DNA of 64,000 nt, taken from Limosilactobacillus frumenti DSM 13145 (GTDB lineage Bacteria > Bacillota > Bacilli > Lactobacillales > Lactobacillaceae). The stretch's first letter is position 1, and every line of letters starts with the position of its first letter. The translations under genes and the position numbers were made by a program. Below, piece after piece: positions 53,849 to 61,157 of this stretch. Below the pieces are notes generated by a model. That model saw only the letters and a list, made by a program, of their open reading frames with translations, had not been told where the DNA came from and made no database searches. The stretch spans positions 434,001 through 498,000 of the forward strand of contig NZ_AZER01000016.1 in the NCBI RefSeq assembly GCF_001436045.1, given 5' to 3'.

Positions 53849-54980
53849 CCCAGTAGGCCTGATCAATTGTCGCAAGCATCTTGACTAATTGCTTTGTTTC
53901 GACAACATCGTGAACACGGAATACCCGACCACCATGCTGGTACATTGCTGCTTCAGCCACCAATGTTACCGGCAGGCGGTCTTTTTTATCTAACCCAAAT
54001 AGCTGCTTGCCGAAGCCTTTCCGCGAAATTGCCACCAGCAATGGCAGGTTGAATTGCGTAAGTAAATTAATGTTACGCATCATTGTCATATCCTGATGAC
54101 CGTCTGCCACTTTAGCATAGCCGATTCCTTGGTCAAGGCAGATCCGACGACGGTCAATGCCAGCACTGATTAATGCACTGACGTTTTCCTGAAAGAAGTG
54201 CACCATTGCATGTCCTAAATCATTATATTCTTGGTTCCGATTACTATGCATCGTAATCAAGCCGGCCTGACTATCTGCTAGCAACGACCGCTTCTCTGGT
54301 GTTTCAAATCCATTCACATCATTGATGATGTCAACGTGCCTATCCAACGCAAACTTCATGACCGGTAATTTATAGGTATCAACCGCAATTGGCATCTGCG
54401 GATAATGTTCCTGTAAGAAATCAATTGCTGGACTGATCCGGTCAATTTCTTCTTCGGGACTAATTTCGTTAAATCCACCCGGTTTAGTGGTTTGACCACC
54501 GACTTCAATCACATCAGCACCTGCGGCCACCAGCTTATCGATTTGCTGATACATCTTGTCAGGAGAATTGAATTGACCACCGTCATAGAAAGAATCTGGC
54601 GTAACGTTCAGAATAGCATATACCAACCCCATTGACGTTAAATTAAATGCGAACCGCCCCGCTTGCCAGATTAGTTGGTGCTCCTTGACAATGGCCGCAA
54701 TTGATGACCCCAGGACTTGGTCTTGGGGCCACTGTTGGCTAATTGCTTGTTGAAGCACTGACAAGGCGTCTTGGGGAAGCAAAAAATTAACCAACGCCTT
54801 CTGAAAATCAAACGCCAGCGGGCAATCAAAGTGGTTCAAGAATGCTTCAACAGCTGGTAATTCTTCTGGATTAGCCACCCACGTCAAAGCAACTTGCCGG
54901 TGAACATTAGTAAAATATTTGATAGTCTCCTGACCAAGACTAGTTCGATTATTCTGCAATGGCATTTCCATAATTTTCAT
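53817..54980 (-). CDS. folP: Dihydropteroate synthase with N-terminal extension
   Basis: 387 residues. It condenses 6-hydroxymethyl-dihydropterin diphosphate with p-aminobenzoate. The TIM-barrel core (about 117-375) has AILNVTPDSFYDGG, the second loop ADVIEVGGQTTKPG, IINDVNGFE, CLDQGIGYAK and AISRKGFG. Several loops vary slightly from the classic DPGIGF and ESTRPG. The first 115 residues are an extra domain not present in the E. coli enzyme but usual in lactobacilli. It is the last gene of the folate operon and overlaps xtp3 by four bases. Confidence 0.93.
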   Translation of the reverse strand: MKIMEMPLQNNRTSLGQETIKYFTNVHRQVALTWVANPEELPAVEAFLNHFDCPLAFDFQKALVNFLLPQDALSVLQQAISQQWPQDQVLGSSIAAIVKEHQLIWQAGRFAFNLTSMGLVYAILNVTPDSFYDGGQFNSPDKMYQQIDKLVAAGADVIEVGGQTTKPGGFNEISPEEEIDRISPAIDFLQEHYPQMPIAVDTYKLPVMKFALDRHVDIINDVNGFETPEKRSLLADSQAGLITMHSNRNQEYNDLGHAMVHFFQENVSALISAGIDRRRICLDQGIGYAKVADGHQDMTMMRNINLLTQFNLPLLVAISRKGFGKQLFGLDKKDRLPVTLVAEAAMYQHGGRVFRVHDVVETKQLVKMLATIDQAYWVKPADKQSRN

Positions 54981-55570
54981 CGTTGCCGCCCCCTCAGCTT
55001 AGCGAGCAATTGATTGACTGCCTTAGACCGTACTAAGTAGTAGTAACGCTCATTGAACGGCATTTCTGCTAAGGTCTGGTTCTCTCCAGTTGGAATCAAG
55101 ATCCGGTCAAACCCCTTGGTATAAGAACCGCGTTGTTCATGAGCGACGCGACCATGGATCATTGCTCGGCTAGTCGCAATAATTTCATCATTATAAGCAC
55201 AGGCTAACCAAGATACCATTGTGAAGCCTCGTTCGTGTCCCTTTAATTTACTTAAGATGGCCTCATCATAGGCTTCCGGGGTGGGATAAGCTGCCAAATC
55301 GCGACCAGTTGTCACTCCCAACCAATCTGGAAAAGCCGCTAATTGTAACCCTGAATCATCAGCAATGACGTATTTGTTAGGAAGCAGGTGACTAATAAAG
55401 AGGGCCTTATTGATGGCATTAGCCCGGTAAGAATCGTTACTCTCCTTTGGATACCGCTGCTTGGGCATCACATCAGTGTATGGCCGACCATGGTTACCAG
55501 TCCAGGTTAAAATGCGCTGTAATTCAGCAATCTTATTAGGGTTATGAGTTGCAATATAGTATTCAGTCAT
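54977..55570 (-). CDS. XTP/dITP pyrophosphatase-like protein (HAM1 family) in folate operon
   Basis: 197-residue HAM1/RdgB-like NTP pyrophosphatase. Landmarks are YYIATHNPNKIAELQRIL, SYRANAINKA, VIADDSGLQLAAFPDWLGVTTGRD and KGFDRILIPTGENQTLAEMPFNER. Canonical RdgB cleaves ITP and XTP. In lactobacilli a gene of this type (xtp3) lies inside the folate cluster and is thought to remove pyrophosphate from dihydroneopterin triphosphate, filling a step with no dedicated gene. This position supports that role here, but the substrate is inferred. Confidence 0.88.
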   Translation of the reverse strand: MTEYYIATHNPNKIAELQRILTWTGNHGRPYTDVMPKQRYPKESNDSYRANAINKALFISHLLPNKYVIADDSGLQLAAFPDWLGVTTGRDLAAYPTPEAYDEAILSKLKGHERGFTMVSWLACAYNDEIIATSRAMIHGRVAHEQRGSYTKGFDRILIPTGENQTLAEMPFNERYYYLVRSKAVNQLLAKLRGRQR

Positions 55571-56825
55571 AATCTTTTTCCACTTCCTTAATTAAGTAAA
55601 ACGAGCCGGTCATTAAAACCGTGTCTTCTGGAGTCGCTAACTTTTGGGCCAAGACCATAGCATCATGGCCGTTTGCTGCTGGGAGTCCGCCCGGTAACGC
55701 TGATTGAAGAGCGCTGAGGGTTAATGCTCGCTGTGGATTGTCGGGACTGGTCAGAATCAACTGATCGGCGATGGGCTGGTAAAGGTCAACCATCGTTTGC
55801 CAATCCTTATCTGCTAAAAAGCCGATCACCATAATTAAACGGCCGTGTCGTGGCAATTGCTTCATCGTTGCCACAATCTGGCGGGCAGCATCCGGATTAT
55901 GAGCACCATCCAAAATGGTTAACGGATGTTGTTGAACCACCTGCATCCGTCCCGCAATCTGGATAGTTGCCATCACGTGACAGAATGACTGCCAGCTCTT
56001 TATTTGATGATGGGCAATCAGCCAGTTGACAACCAATGCGGCAGTCCGGACATTGTCATCTTGAAAGGTACCCAGCAAGTTAAGCCGACTATTAATTTGC
56101 TGACCAGCAACTGTTAGTTGAACCTGTTGGCCCTGACGAACAATATGAATAGTGTCGGCTCGATGTAAGGATACACGTTGACGGTGACATTGGTCAGCAA
56201 TAACCGTTACTGCAACCGTTTCCTGGTGTGGAGCCAGGAAAATGGCCTTGGTTCCCGGTTTAATGATCCCGGCCTTGGCCTGGGCAATTTGTTTGATTGT
56301 AGATCCTAATATTCTGGTATGGTCTAAAGCAATATGAGTAATCACCGCTAATAAGGGCGCATCAATGACATTAGTCGCATCATCTTGACCACCGAGCCCA
56401 CATTCGATAACGGCCCACTGCACTCGTTGATCAGCAAAGTACTGAAGCATGATCAAAGTCCACCACTCAAATATCGATAGCATTGGCGCGGTAACTCCGT
56501 GAGGTAACCGCTCTGCAATATATTGATAGGTTTTAACAAAATCTTGCGGACTAATCATTTGGTCATTGACTTTGATTTGTTCACGTTGATCGACCATCGC
56601 AGGACTCGAGAAGTAGCCAACACGCTTTCCGTCACCCTGAAGAGTTTTTTCAATGAGTGAGCCTGTTGAACCTTTCCCATTTGTGCCAGCAATGTGAATA
56701 ATTTGATAATCGTGGTCCGGATGACCAAGTGCAGATAGTACGCGTTTTAATAATGGCACCCGGTCATCGTTCCCACCCAACATTGACTGGTTCATCTCAT
56801 GGACTAATTGCTGGTAAGTTAACAC
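55563..56825 (-). CDS. folC: Folylpolyglutamate/dihydrofolate synthase
   Basis: 420-residue Mur-ligase-like ATP-dependent synthetase adding glutamate to dihydropteroate or folates. The P-loop is IIHIAGTNGKGSTGSLIEKTL (about 43-63). IECGLGGQDDATNV, ITHIALDHTRILG and TILDGAHNPDAARQIV are diagnostic. It overlaps both folE (7 bases) and xtp3 (8 bases). Whether it also has the dihydrofolate synthase step cannot be decided from sequence alone, but the operon context suggests so. Confidence 0.94.
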   Translation of the reverse strand: MLTYQQLVHEMNQSMLGGNDDRVPLLKRVLSALGHPDHDYQIIHIAGTNGKGSTGSLIEKTLQGDGKRVGYFSSPAMVDQREQIKVNDQMISPQDFVKTYQYIAERLPHGVTAPMLSIFEWWTLIMLQYFADQRVQWAVIECGLGGQDDATNVIDAPLLAVITHIALDHTRILGSTIKQIAQAKAGIIKPGTKAIFLAPHQETVAVTVIADQCHRQRVSLHRADTIHIVRQGQQVQLTVAGQQINSRLNLLGTFQDDNVRTAALVVNWLIAHHQIKSWQSFCHVMATIQIAGRMQVVQQHPLTILDGAHNPDAARQIVATMKQLPRHGRLIMVIGFLADKDWQTMVDLYQPIADQLILTSPDNPQRALTLSALQSALPGGLPAANGHDAMVLAQKLATPEDTVLMTGSFYLIKEVEKDYD

Positions 56826-57391
56826 TGTGTTTGCCTCGTTTGTTGCAAAAATTCCTGACGAAGATCCTGGCGGTCATGAAAATCACCAGTAAACTTATCA
56901 GTGTACGTAAATTGACCAGCCTTGCAAATTCCCCGCATTTCCATACACATATGGCGGGCAACAATTGTAACTGCAATCCCTTGGGGGTCTAAAATACGCT
57001 GTAATTCGCCAACCAGTTCAGTCGTAACTCGTTCCTGCATCCCCGGCTTTTTGGTAACAAAGTCCACTAACCGCGGAATCTTACTTAGGCCAATCACCCG
57101 ACCATTACGTGGAACATACGCGACGTTAGCATACCCAAAGAACGGTAGAAAATGGTGTTCACACATGGAGTAAAAGGGGATGTGTTGAATCAATACCATT
57201 TCCGGTTGTTCATCAACGTGAAAGACTTTATAGTTAGTAAATTCTTCTGGTCGATGATTAAGCGAAGAGAAAATTTCCCCATACATTTTAGCAACCCGTG
57301 TTGGCGTTTCACGAAGGCCTTCACGGTCAGGGTCTTCGCCCAAGGCGACAATTAAATCATGAATTGCCCTTTCAACTTTCACTTGGTCCAT
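56819..57391 (-). CDS. folE: GTP cyclohydrolase I (FolE)
   Basis: 190-residue enzyme making dihydroneopterin triphosphate from GTP, the entry step of folate synthesis. The zinc site is in PFYSMCEHHFLPFFG (Cys and His ligands), and RHMCMEMRG provides the second Cys. GEDPDREGLRETPTRVAKMYGEIF and GRVIGLSKIPRLVDF are family hallmarks. It is coupled with folK (13-base overlap) and folC (7 bases). Confidence 0.97.
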   Translation of the reverse strand: MDQVKVERAIHDLIVALGEDPDREGLRETPTRVAKMYGEIFSSLNHRPEEFTNYKVFHVDEQPEMVLIQHIPFYSMCEHHFLPFFGYANVAYVPRNGRVIGLSKIPRLVDFVTKKPGMQERVTTELVGELQRILDPQGIAVTIVARHMCMEMRGICKAGQFTYTDKFTGDFHDRQDLRQEFLQQTRQTQC

Positions 57392-57894
57392 CCTAACACC
57401 TCACTTGAATACTTCTTTTTGAGCCAATTATGGTCGGTTGTCGTGTCCAATAGTCGCTGAACTGCTTGGTAGTGAACGTCATCTTTGGACATCGCTTCCA
57501 AAGTGGGAATTAACACAAACCGGCGATTCCCCATTTCTGGATGAGGAACTGTCAGCGTCGGCGTATTAATGTGTTCCTGACCATAATAAATAATATCTAA
57601 GTCAATCGTCCGTGGTCCCCAGTGAATCAGTCTTTTCCGGTGTAAGTGCTGCTCAATATCGTGCAGTAAGTCCAGCAACTGTTGAGCGTCTAAACTCGTC
57701 TGTAAAATGATCGCAATATTATAGAAAGCTTGTTGCTCAACCCCACCGACTGGTTCAGTTTCATATACCGACGATATAGACGTAATCGTCACTGCTTGCT
57801 GGCTGTTAAGCATTCGGACAGCCGTTTGAAGATTGCTTAACCGGTCGCCAATATTGCTACCTAAGCTTAACACCGCTTCAATCATTTTGTTCAT
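57379..57894 (-). CDS. folK: 2-amino-4-hydroxy-6-hydroxymethyldihydropteridine pyrophosphokinase
   Basis: About 171 residues. It transfers pyrophosphate from ATP to hydroxymethyl-dihydropterin. The family signature is AVLSLGSNIGDRLSNL near the N-terminus, VYETEPVGGVEQQAFYN, and the metal-binding HWGPRTIDLDIIYYG. The ATG at 57892-57894 is chosen since it places this signature where homologues have it; the longer frame runs back through folB. It overlaps folB by 17 bases. Confidence 0.95.
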   Translation of the reverse strand: MNKMIEAVLSLGSNIGDRLSNLQTAVRMLNSQQAVTITSISSVYETEPVGGVEQQAFYNIAIILQTSLDAQQLLDLLHDIEQHLHRKRLIHWGPRTIDLDIIYYGQEHINTPTLTVPHPEMGNRRFVLIPTLEAMSKDDVHYQAVQRLLDTTTDHNWLKKKYSSEVLGWTK

Positions 57895-58258
57895 GGTGGA
57901 AATCAACCTCGATTTCAGCATTATTGAGGACGCCCTCAATTGGCAAGTTATATTTCCGAATATTTAGATGAACTGCCTGTAATTGGGGATAATCACGCAA
58001 AATTTGTTTTCCCAAATGGTTAGCCAAACTCTCGATCAGCTTATAGTGGTGCTGACTAACAAATTGACGAATAGTCTCGTAAACGTCTGCATAACTAACT
58101 GTTTCGTGCAGGTCATCGTCCTGAACTTGCTCCTCAATAGGATAGGTCATCAGACAATCAATTTCCAATTTCTGTCCTAGCTGCCGTTCTGCATCAAACA
58201 CACCATTATAGGTATGAAAGACCATGTTATTTAAACAAATCTTTCCGATAACGATCAC
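57878..58258 (-). CDS. folB: Dihydroneopterin aldolase
   Basis: About 126 residues, cleaving dihydroneopterin to hydroxymethyl-dihydropterin and glycolaldehyde. The fold signatures are NNMVFHTYNGVFDAERQLGQ, the YADVYETIRQFV helix, the catalytic Glu region HYKLIESLANHLG, and a PIEGVLNNAEIEVDF end. The first in-frame ATG (58289-58291) overlaps the promoter -10 box and cannot be translated. GTG at 58256-58258 matches the expected N-terminus, though its ribosome site is irregular (GGGGAG abuts it). It is first in folBKEC-xtp3-folP. Confidence 0.9.
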   Translation of the reverse strand: MIVIGKICLNNMVFHTYNGVFDAERQLGQKLEIDCLMTYPIEEQVQDDDLHETVSYADVYETIRQFVSQHHYKLIESLANHLGKQILRDYPQLQAVHLNIRKYNLPIEGVLNNAEIEVDFHHEQND

Positions 58259-58286
58259 TCCCCTAACAAGGCTCTTTACTAATTTA

Positions 58287-58315
58287 ATCATACTTTACCA
58301 TATGACTTTCGCCAA
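58287..58315 (-). promoter_or_regulatory. Promoter of the folate operon
   Basis: Minus-strand TTGGCG (58310-58315) and TATGAT (58287-58292) with 17-base spacing. Transcription would start about 22 bases before the folB GTG. Confidence 0.7.
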
Positions 58316-58434
58316 GTGGAATGACCAAGGAATTGACTATTTTTATTTTCTTTTTGCTGGTAATAGTTCGATTTAAGCGAACAATTATGGCATTGATAAT
58401 CTTAAAGTACGGAAGCATTAGCTAAATTATCCTG

Positions 58435-58440
58435 TATAAT
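58435..58440 (+). promoter_or_regulatory. Putative -10 element of the YbjQ-like gene
   Basis: TATAAT 23 bases before the ATG, with AGGAAG as ribosome site between. The -35 is not clear. Confidence 0.5.
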
Positions 58441-58463
58441 GGAATCAAATAGGAAGTGATAAA

Positions 58464-58748
58464 ATGTTTCTTTCAACTGAAGCTTTTCCCCAAGCCCACA
58501 AAGTTTTAGGAATCGTCAATGCAACTGCTCATTTAATGTTACCGAGTGATTCTATCGATGCATTCGAATCAATGGACCAGTTGTTTGATGAAGTCCGTGA
58601 AAAATTAAAAGAGCGGGCAAACAGCAAGCACGCGGACGGTGTGGTGAACATCCGCTTTACAACGAATGTCGCCAATGTCCAAGTTGCCCCTAAGTTTTTA
58701 GTTTTGACAGGTTATGGGACAATGATCCAATTCTTGAAGAAGGATTGA
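58464..58748 (+). CDS. YbjQ-like (UPF0145) family small protein
   Basis: 94 residues. The last half (DEVREKLKERANSKHADGVVNIRFTTNV, then KFLVLTGYGTMI) matches the YbjQ/UPF0145 pattern, in which a helix is followed by GADAVVxVRF and a strand ending in GTA/GTM. Members form pentamers or decamers of unknown function and were once predicted to bind heavy metals. No cysteine is present here. It is the last core gene before the tRNA-Leu and accessory segment. Confidence 0.75.
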   Translation: MFLSTEAFPQAHKVLGIVNATAHLMLPSDSIDAFESMDQLFDEVREKLKERANSKHADGVVNIRFTTNVANVQVAPKFLVLTGYGTMIQFLKKD

Positions 58749-58757
58749 TTAAAAGTC

Positions 58758-58786
58758 TTGTAATTTATCGAAAGAGTCTGTATACT
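58758..58786 (+). promoter_or_regulatory. Promoter of tRNA-Leu
   Basis: TTGTAA (58758-58763) and TATACT (58781-58786), 17-base spacing, 35 bases upstream of the tRNA. Confidence 0.75.
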
Positions 58787-58821
58787 ATTTATTGTTGTCA
58801 AGTGATTGATAGCAATTTGTT

Positions 58822-58905
58822 GCCCCAGTGGCGGAATTGGCAGACGCGCAACGTTCAGGTCGTTGTATGGGTTTCCATGTACAGGTTCGAATCCTGTTTG
58901 GGGCA
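58822..58905 (+). tRNA. tRNA-Leu (anticodon CAG)
   Basis: 84 bases with the long variable arm of a leucine tRNA. Acceptor GCCCCAG pairs with TTGGGGC (one G-T pair). The anticodon stem CAACG/CGTTG has loop TTCAGGT (anticodon CAG, reading CUG). The T arm is CAGGTTCGAATCCTG and the discriminator base is A. CCA is not encoded; TTTTTT follows directly. Its 3' end is the left border of the accessory segment and so the likely integration site. Confidence 0.95.
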
Positions 58906-59047
58906 CTTTTTTAGTTTTAAATACTTTTTACTAGTCGCTAAACGTTGATATATCAGCATTCTTAATTTTGAAAAATGCCAATAAAAGGTATCTTTTGAAG
59001 AAATTGTTGAAAAATTGTTGAAAAACATTTCTTCCCGTCAGCGTGTC

Positions 59048-59073
59048 AGATCACTGTTTTCAGTGGTCTTTTT
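59048..59073 (+). terminator. Intrinsic terminator in gene-free zone
   Basis: AGATCACTG pairs with CAGTGGTCT around TTTT, followed by TTTTTATTTT. Confidence 0.7.
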
Positions 59074-59306
59074 ATTTTGCCTGCGGAACTTTTGCGGAAA
59101 AAATGGTGCTTTTTCTCTTTTTAGGGTGTCTGAATTGTCAGAATTAGGAATCATCCCCACCAAAAATAAAGTTTATTTGGGAGATGATATAATGATTCTG
59201 TTTGAATATATACCGTTGAAGGCGCCATGTAGGACGCTTTTTGTTTATTGCTCGCTGTAAGTCATTACAGGATTATAATTGACTTATTGAGTGGTACAAA
59301 ATTAAA

Positions 59307-59340
59307 GGGCAATCTAAGTAATTCTTAGGTTGTCCTTTTG
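59307..59340 (+). terminator. Intrinsic terminator upstream of the antitoxin remnant
   Basis: GGGCAATCTAAG pairs with CTTAGGTTGTCC (G-T pairs), followed by TTTTGCTTTT. It ends a now-absent plus-strand gene or transcript. Confidence 0.65.
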
Positions 59341-59359
59341 CTTTTGGCAATTGAGCTAG

Positions 59360-59509
59360 TTCTTGAATCAAATAAATAATACTAATGGCATCCCTTTTGA
59401 ATTGACTAATCGTCCATCAAGTATTGACCGTTCATTAAAAGAGCTGAAAGACGGTAATTACCAGTCATTTAATTCTATTGATGAATTATCTAAAGAGTTA
59501 AACAACTAG
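59360..59509 (+). pseudogene. Truncated RelB/DinJ-type antitoxin remnant
   Basis: An open frame of 49 codons after an in-frame TAG and without a start codon. It encodes the C-terminal part of a DinJ/RelB-like antitoxin: INNTNGIPFELTNRP, then LKELKDGNYQSFNSIDELSKELN, the typical tail that wraps the toxin. The ribbon-helix-helix DNA-binding N-terminus is missing, and no cognate YafQ/RelE toxin frame follows; a terminator begins 31 bases later. The gene was probably inactivated during decay of the element. Family recognised by pattern only. Confidence 0.6.
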
Positions 59510-59540
59510 AATATTTTAATTAATTGAATCTTTTTAACTC

Positions 59541-59579
59541 AAAGACCATCGCCCTAGCATGTATAGAGCAATGGTCTTT
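59541..59579. terminator. Bidirectional hairpin terminator
   Basis: AAAGACCAT-C-GC pairs with GC-A-ATGGTCTTT. Beyond it to 59,941 there is no convincing gene; a 17-codon minus-strand frame near 59,580-59,640 is too short to call. Confidence 0.6.
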
Positions 59580-59941
59580 ATTTACTGTAAGTAATCATTG
59601 ATAAATTTATCTATCTCATCATTCAACACGATCATCCCCTTTAACTACGAATTCACTATCAATATAGTATTTTGACAGGTTCTTTATGTTCAAATTCGAC
59701 AGTTAAAAGCCCCTAATTATTGCGCTTGCCTTTTGTGATAATTCCTGTAATACCAACGCTTATTGCCATTCGATCAAAGGTAACGATTGTTAACTACGAA
59801 TCACGGTATAACGTAACATTTTCCTACATTTTAGTAACTACAAATGCTCTCATGATGTCCAATTTTGCCCAATACTATTGGTACTGTGTTGCCGTTGTAT
59901 CAATGTTTAGGCAATCCCTAATGGTTGTACATTGTATGGAA

Positions 59942-60307
59942 CTAATCGGCCATTATTCCGATATTCTTGTATGCGGTCGTCACCTTGTTACTGTAATATC
60001 CTGCATAAAAGCGACGGTGCTTTTGATACACGAACCCCAGTAACTCCATGTTTTGCTTGAACTTGCGATTGGTTAACGGCTTTAGTCCTTGTTGATTACA
60101 GTATTCTTTGTAATGTTCATAGATAACACGGCAAGCACTATATAACCGTCTATCTTTGCTAATACTGTCAGAGAACACAAAACTAACAACTGTGGGGTCT
60201 GCTTTGTCTTTATTTCTAACTCTGAAATGATAATCTTTTTTGCTTTCTGTCATCATCTGCATTAGATTATTTCGGTTAAATACATAGCGTCCACGATACC
60301 AACTCAT
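59942..60307 (-). CDS. Phage protein resembling the C-terminal domain of D5/P4-type primase-helicases
   Basis: 121 residues. From about residue 45 (FVFSDSISKDRRLYSACRVIYEHYKEYCNQQGLKPLTNRKFKQNMELLGF) it matches by eye the winged-helix C-terminal domain of phage and plasmid primase-helicases, where a helix with YxxYKxWC precedes LxxRKFxxxLxxxGF. The ATPase and primase parts are absent. The ATG has a plausible GGAG site, so it may be an independent gene rather than a fragment. It is the last gene before the decayed zone near the tRNA. Function unproven. Confidence 0.6.
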   Translation of the reverse strand: MSWYRGRYVFNRNNLMQMMTESKKDYHFRVRNKDKADPTVVSFVFSDSISKDRRLYSACRVIYEHYKEYCNQQGLKPLTNRKFKQNMELLGFVYQKHRRFYAGYYSNKVTTAYKNIGIMAD

Positions 60308-60342
60308 TCAAAATCATCTCCATTCTGCTTTATTCAAGCTGG

Positions 60343-60735
60343 TTACTTAACTATTTTCGTGTGGCTTTTAGGCATGAACTCATAAGCCAATAACAATGCT
60401 TTTCTCTGTCGGTGGTAAAAGTTGCCAACCGTGATAGTAATATCATGGCGTGCCAACTGCTCAATCGTCTTTTGAGTGCTGTACTTCTTGATAAAGCGAC
60501 ATTCTAAAATAATTGCACTGCTAGGATCAATCTGATTGACTGCACTAACTACCGTTCTTCTTTCAACGAGTTCATATTTTGCTTGTTGATGTTCAATTGG
60601 ATTAGCTAAGTTACTAATTTTTCGGCGACTATAGATCAGATTCCAATCCTCAAAACTTTTCAGATAGTTTTTAGCTTCTTGACTAGCGCTTTTCACGTCT
60701 ACAGTGGGGATGATTGATAATTTAAACAGCTCCAA
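60343..60735 (-). CDS. ArpU family phage transcriptional regulator
   Basis: 130 residues of the ArpU (sigma-70 region 4-like) family, which activates late or packaging genes in Gram-positive phages and satellites. The pattern LKSFEDWNLIYSRRKISNLANPIEHQQAKYELVERRTVV, then LECRFIKKYSTQKTIEQLARHDITITVGNFYHRQRKALL, is typical; the C-terminal part is the helix-turn-helix. The start is a TTG at 60735 with no clear ribosome site, so the true N-terminus is uncertain. In phage genomes arpU marks the end of the early region, just before terminase, which is missing here. Confidence 0.8.
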   Translation of the reverse strand: MELFKLSIIPTVDVKSASQEAKNYLKSFEDWNLIYSRRKISNLANPIEHQQAKYELVERRTVVSAVNQIDPSSAIILECRFIKKYSTQKTIEQLARHDITITVGNFYHRQRKALLLAYEFMPKSHTKIVK

Positions 60736-61157
60736 TATAATTGGCTTGTTTGATTGATTGCGTGAGCGTGCCGATTATGGTGCGCCTTTTTTATGCCCGA
60801 AAAATCTGCATATACTTAGATTCGATTTTAAAGCCGTCTGAGCCATTTTGGGTTTAAGATGATTAAATTATATTAATTGCCTGCTAGTCGTTTTAAAACA
60901 GGGTAATTTTTCAAAATAAACGTATGTTCACGATTGATATGCACACTATGAAACCAGAATCCTACTACATTTTCATCCTTTTCCGCTCAATAATAACAAA
61001 GCATCCCCTATTTTCGTTGAAATGACAACGGTTAGGGGATGTTAATGTTTAGCGGTCAAAGTAACACCATAGCTTTTTAACACCCGTCAAATATGACAAT
61101 CTTTTTATAGTGTGCCCTAACTGCCCTTTTATTGGCTATCTAATCTGTATATAGAGA
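60736..61157. other. Non-coding spacer between arpU and the replisome gene
   Basis: About 420 bases without a supportable gene on either strand. It holds a plus-strand terminator-like hairpin (GCGTGCC paired with GGTGCGC through G-T pairs, followed by TTTTTT, near 60767-60792) and the strong hairpin at 61002-61041. One or more genes may have been lost here. Confidence 0.6.
61002..61041. repeat. Strong two-part inverted repeat (stem-loop)
   Basis: CATCCCCTA pairs with TAGGGGATG (9 bp), and inside it CGTTG pairs with CAACG around a six-base loop. No good T-run follows on the minus strand, so a terminator, regulatory RNA or protein site are all possible. Confidence 0.65.

Larger units (their letters stand above)
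58906..59359. other. Gene-free zone between tRNA-Leu and antitoxin remnant
   Basis: No supportable gene. Contents: an exact tandem 11-base repeat AAATTGTTGAA (59001-59011 and 59012-59022), a plus-strand terminator (59048-59073), and a second terminator (59307-59340). The mix of short terminators suggests decayed gene ends. Confidence 0.6.

Noticed and set aside
58259-58291. ATG at 58289-58291 as start of folB
   Set aside because: The ATG is embedded in the TATGAT -10 box of the operon promoter, upstream of the expected transcript start.
59015-59260. Plus-strand 81-codon frame near the tRNA
   Set aside because: It runs straight through a clear terminator hairpin at 59048-59073 and resembles no protein.
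59583-59640. 17-codon minus-strand frame with a GGGG site
   Set aside because: Too short to support as a gene and with no recognisable sequence; it may be a remnant.
59720-60043. Plus-strand 107-codon frame
   Set aside because: It overlaps the phage protein on the other strand, is hydrophobic by codon chance and has no ribosome site.
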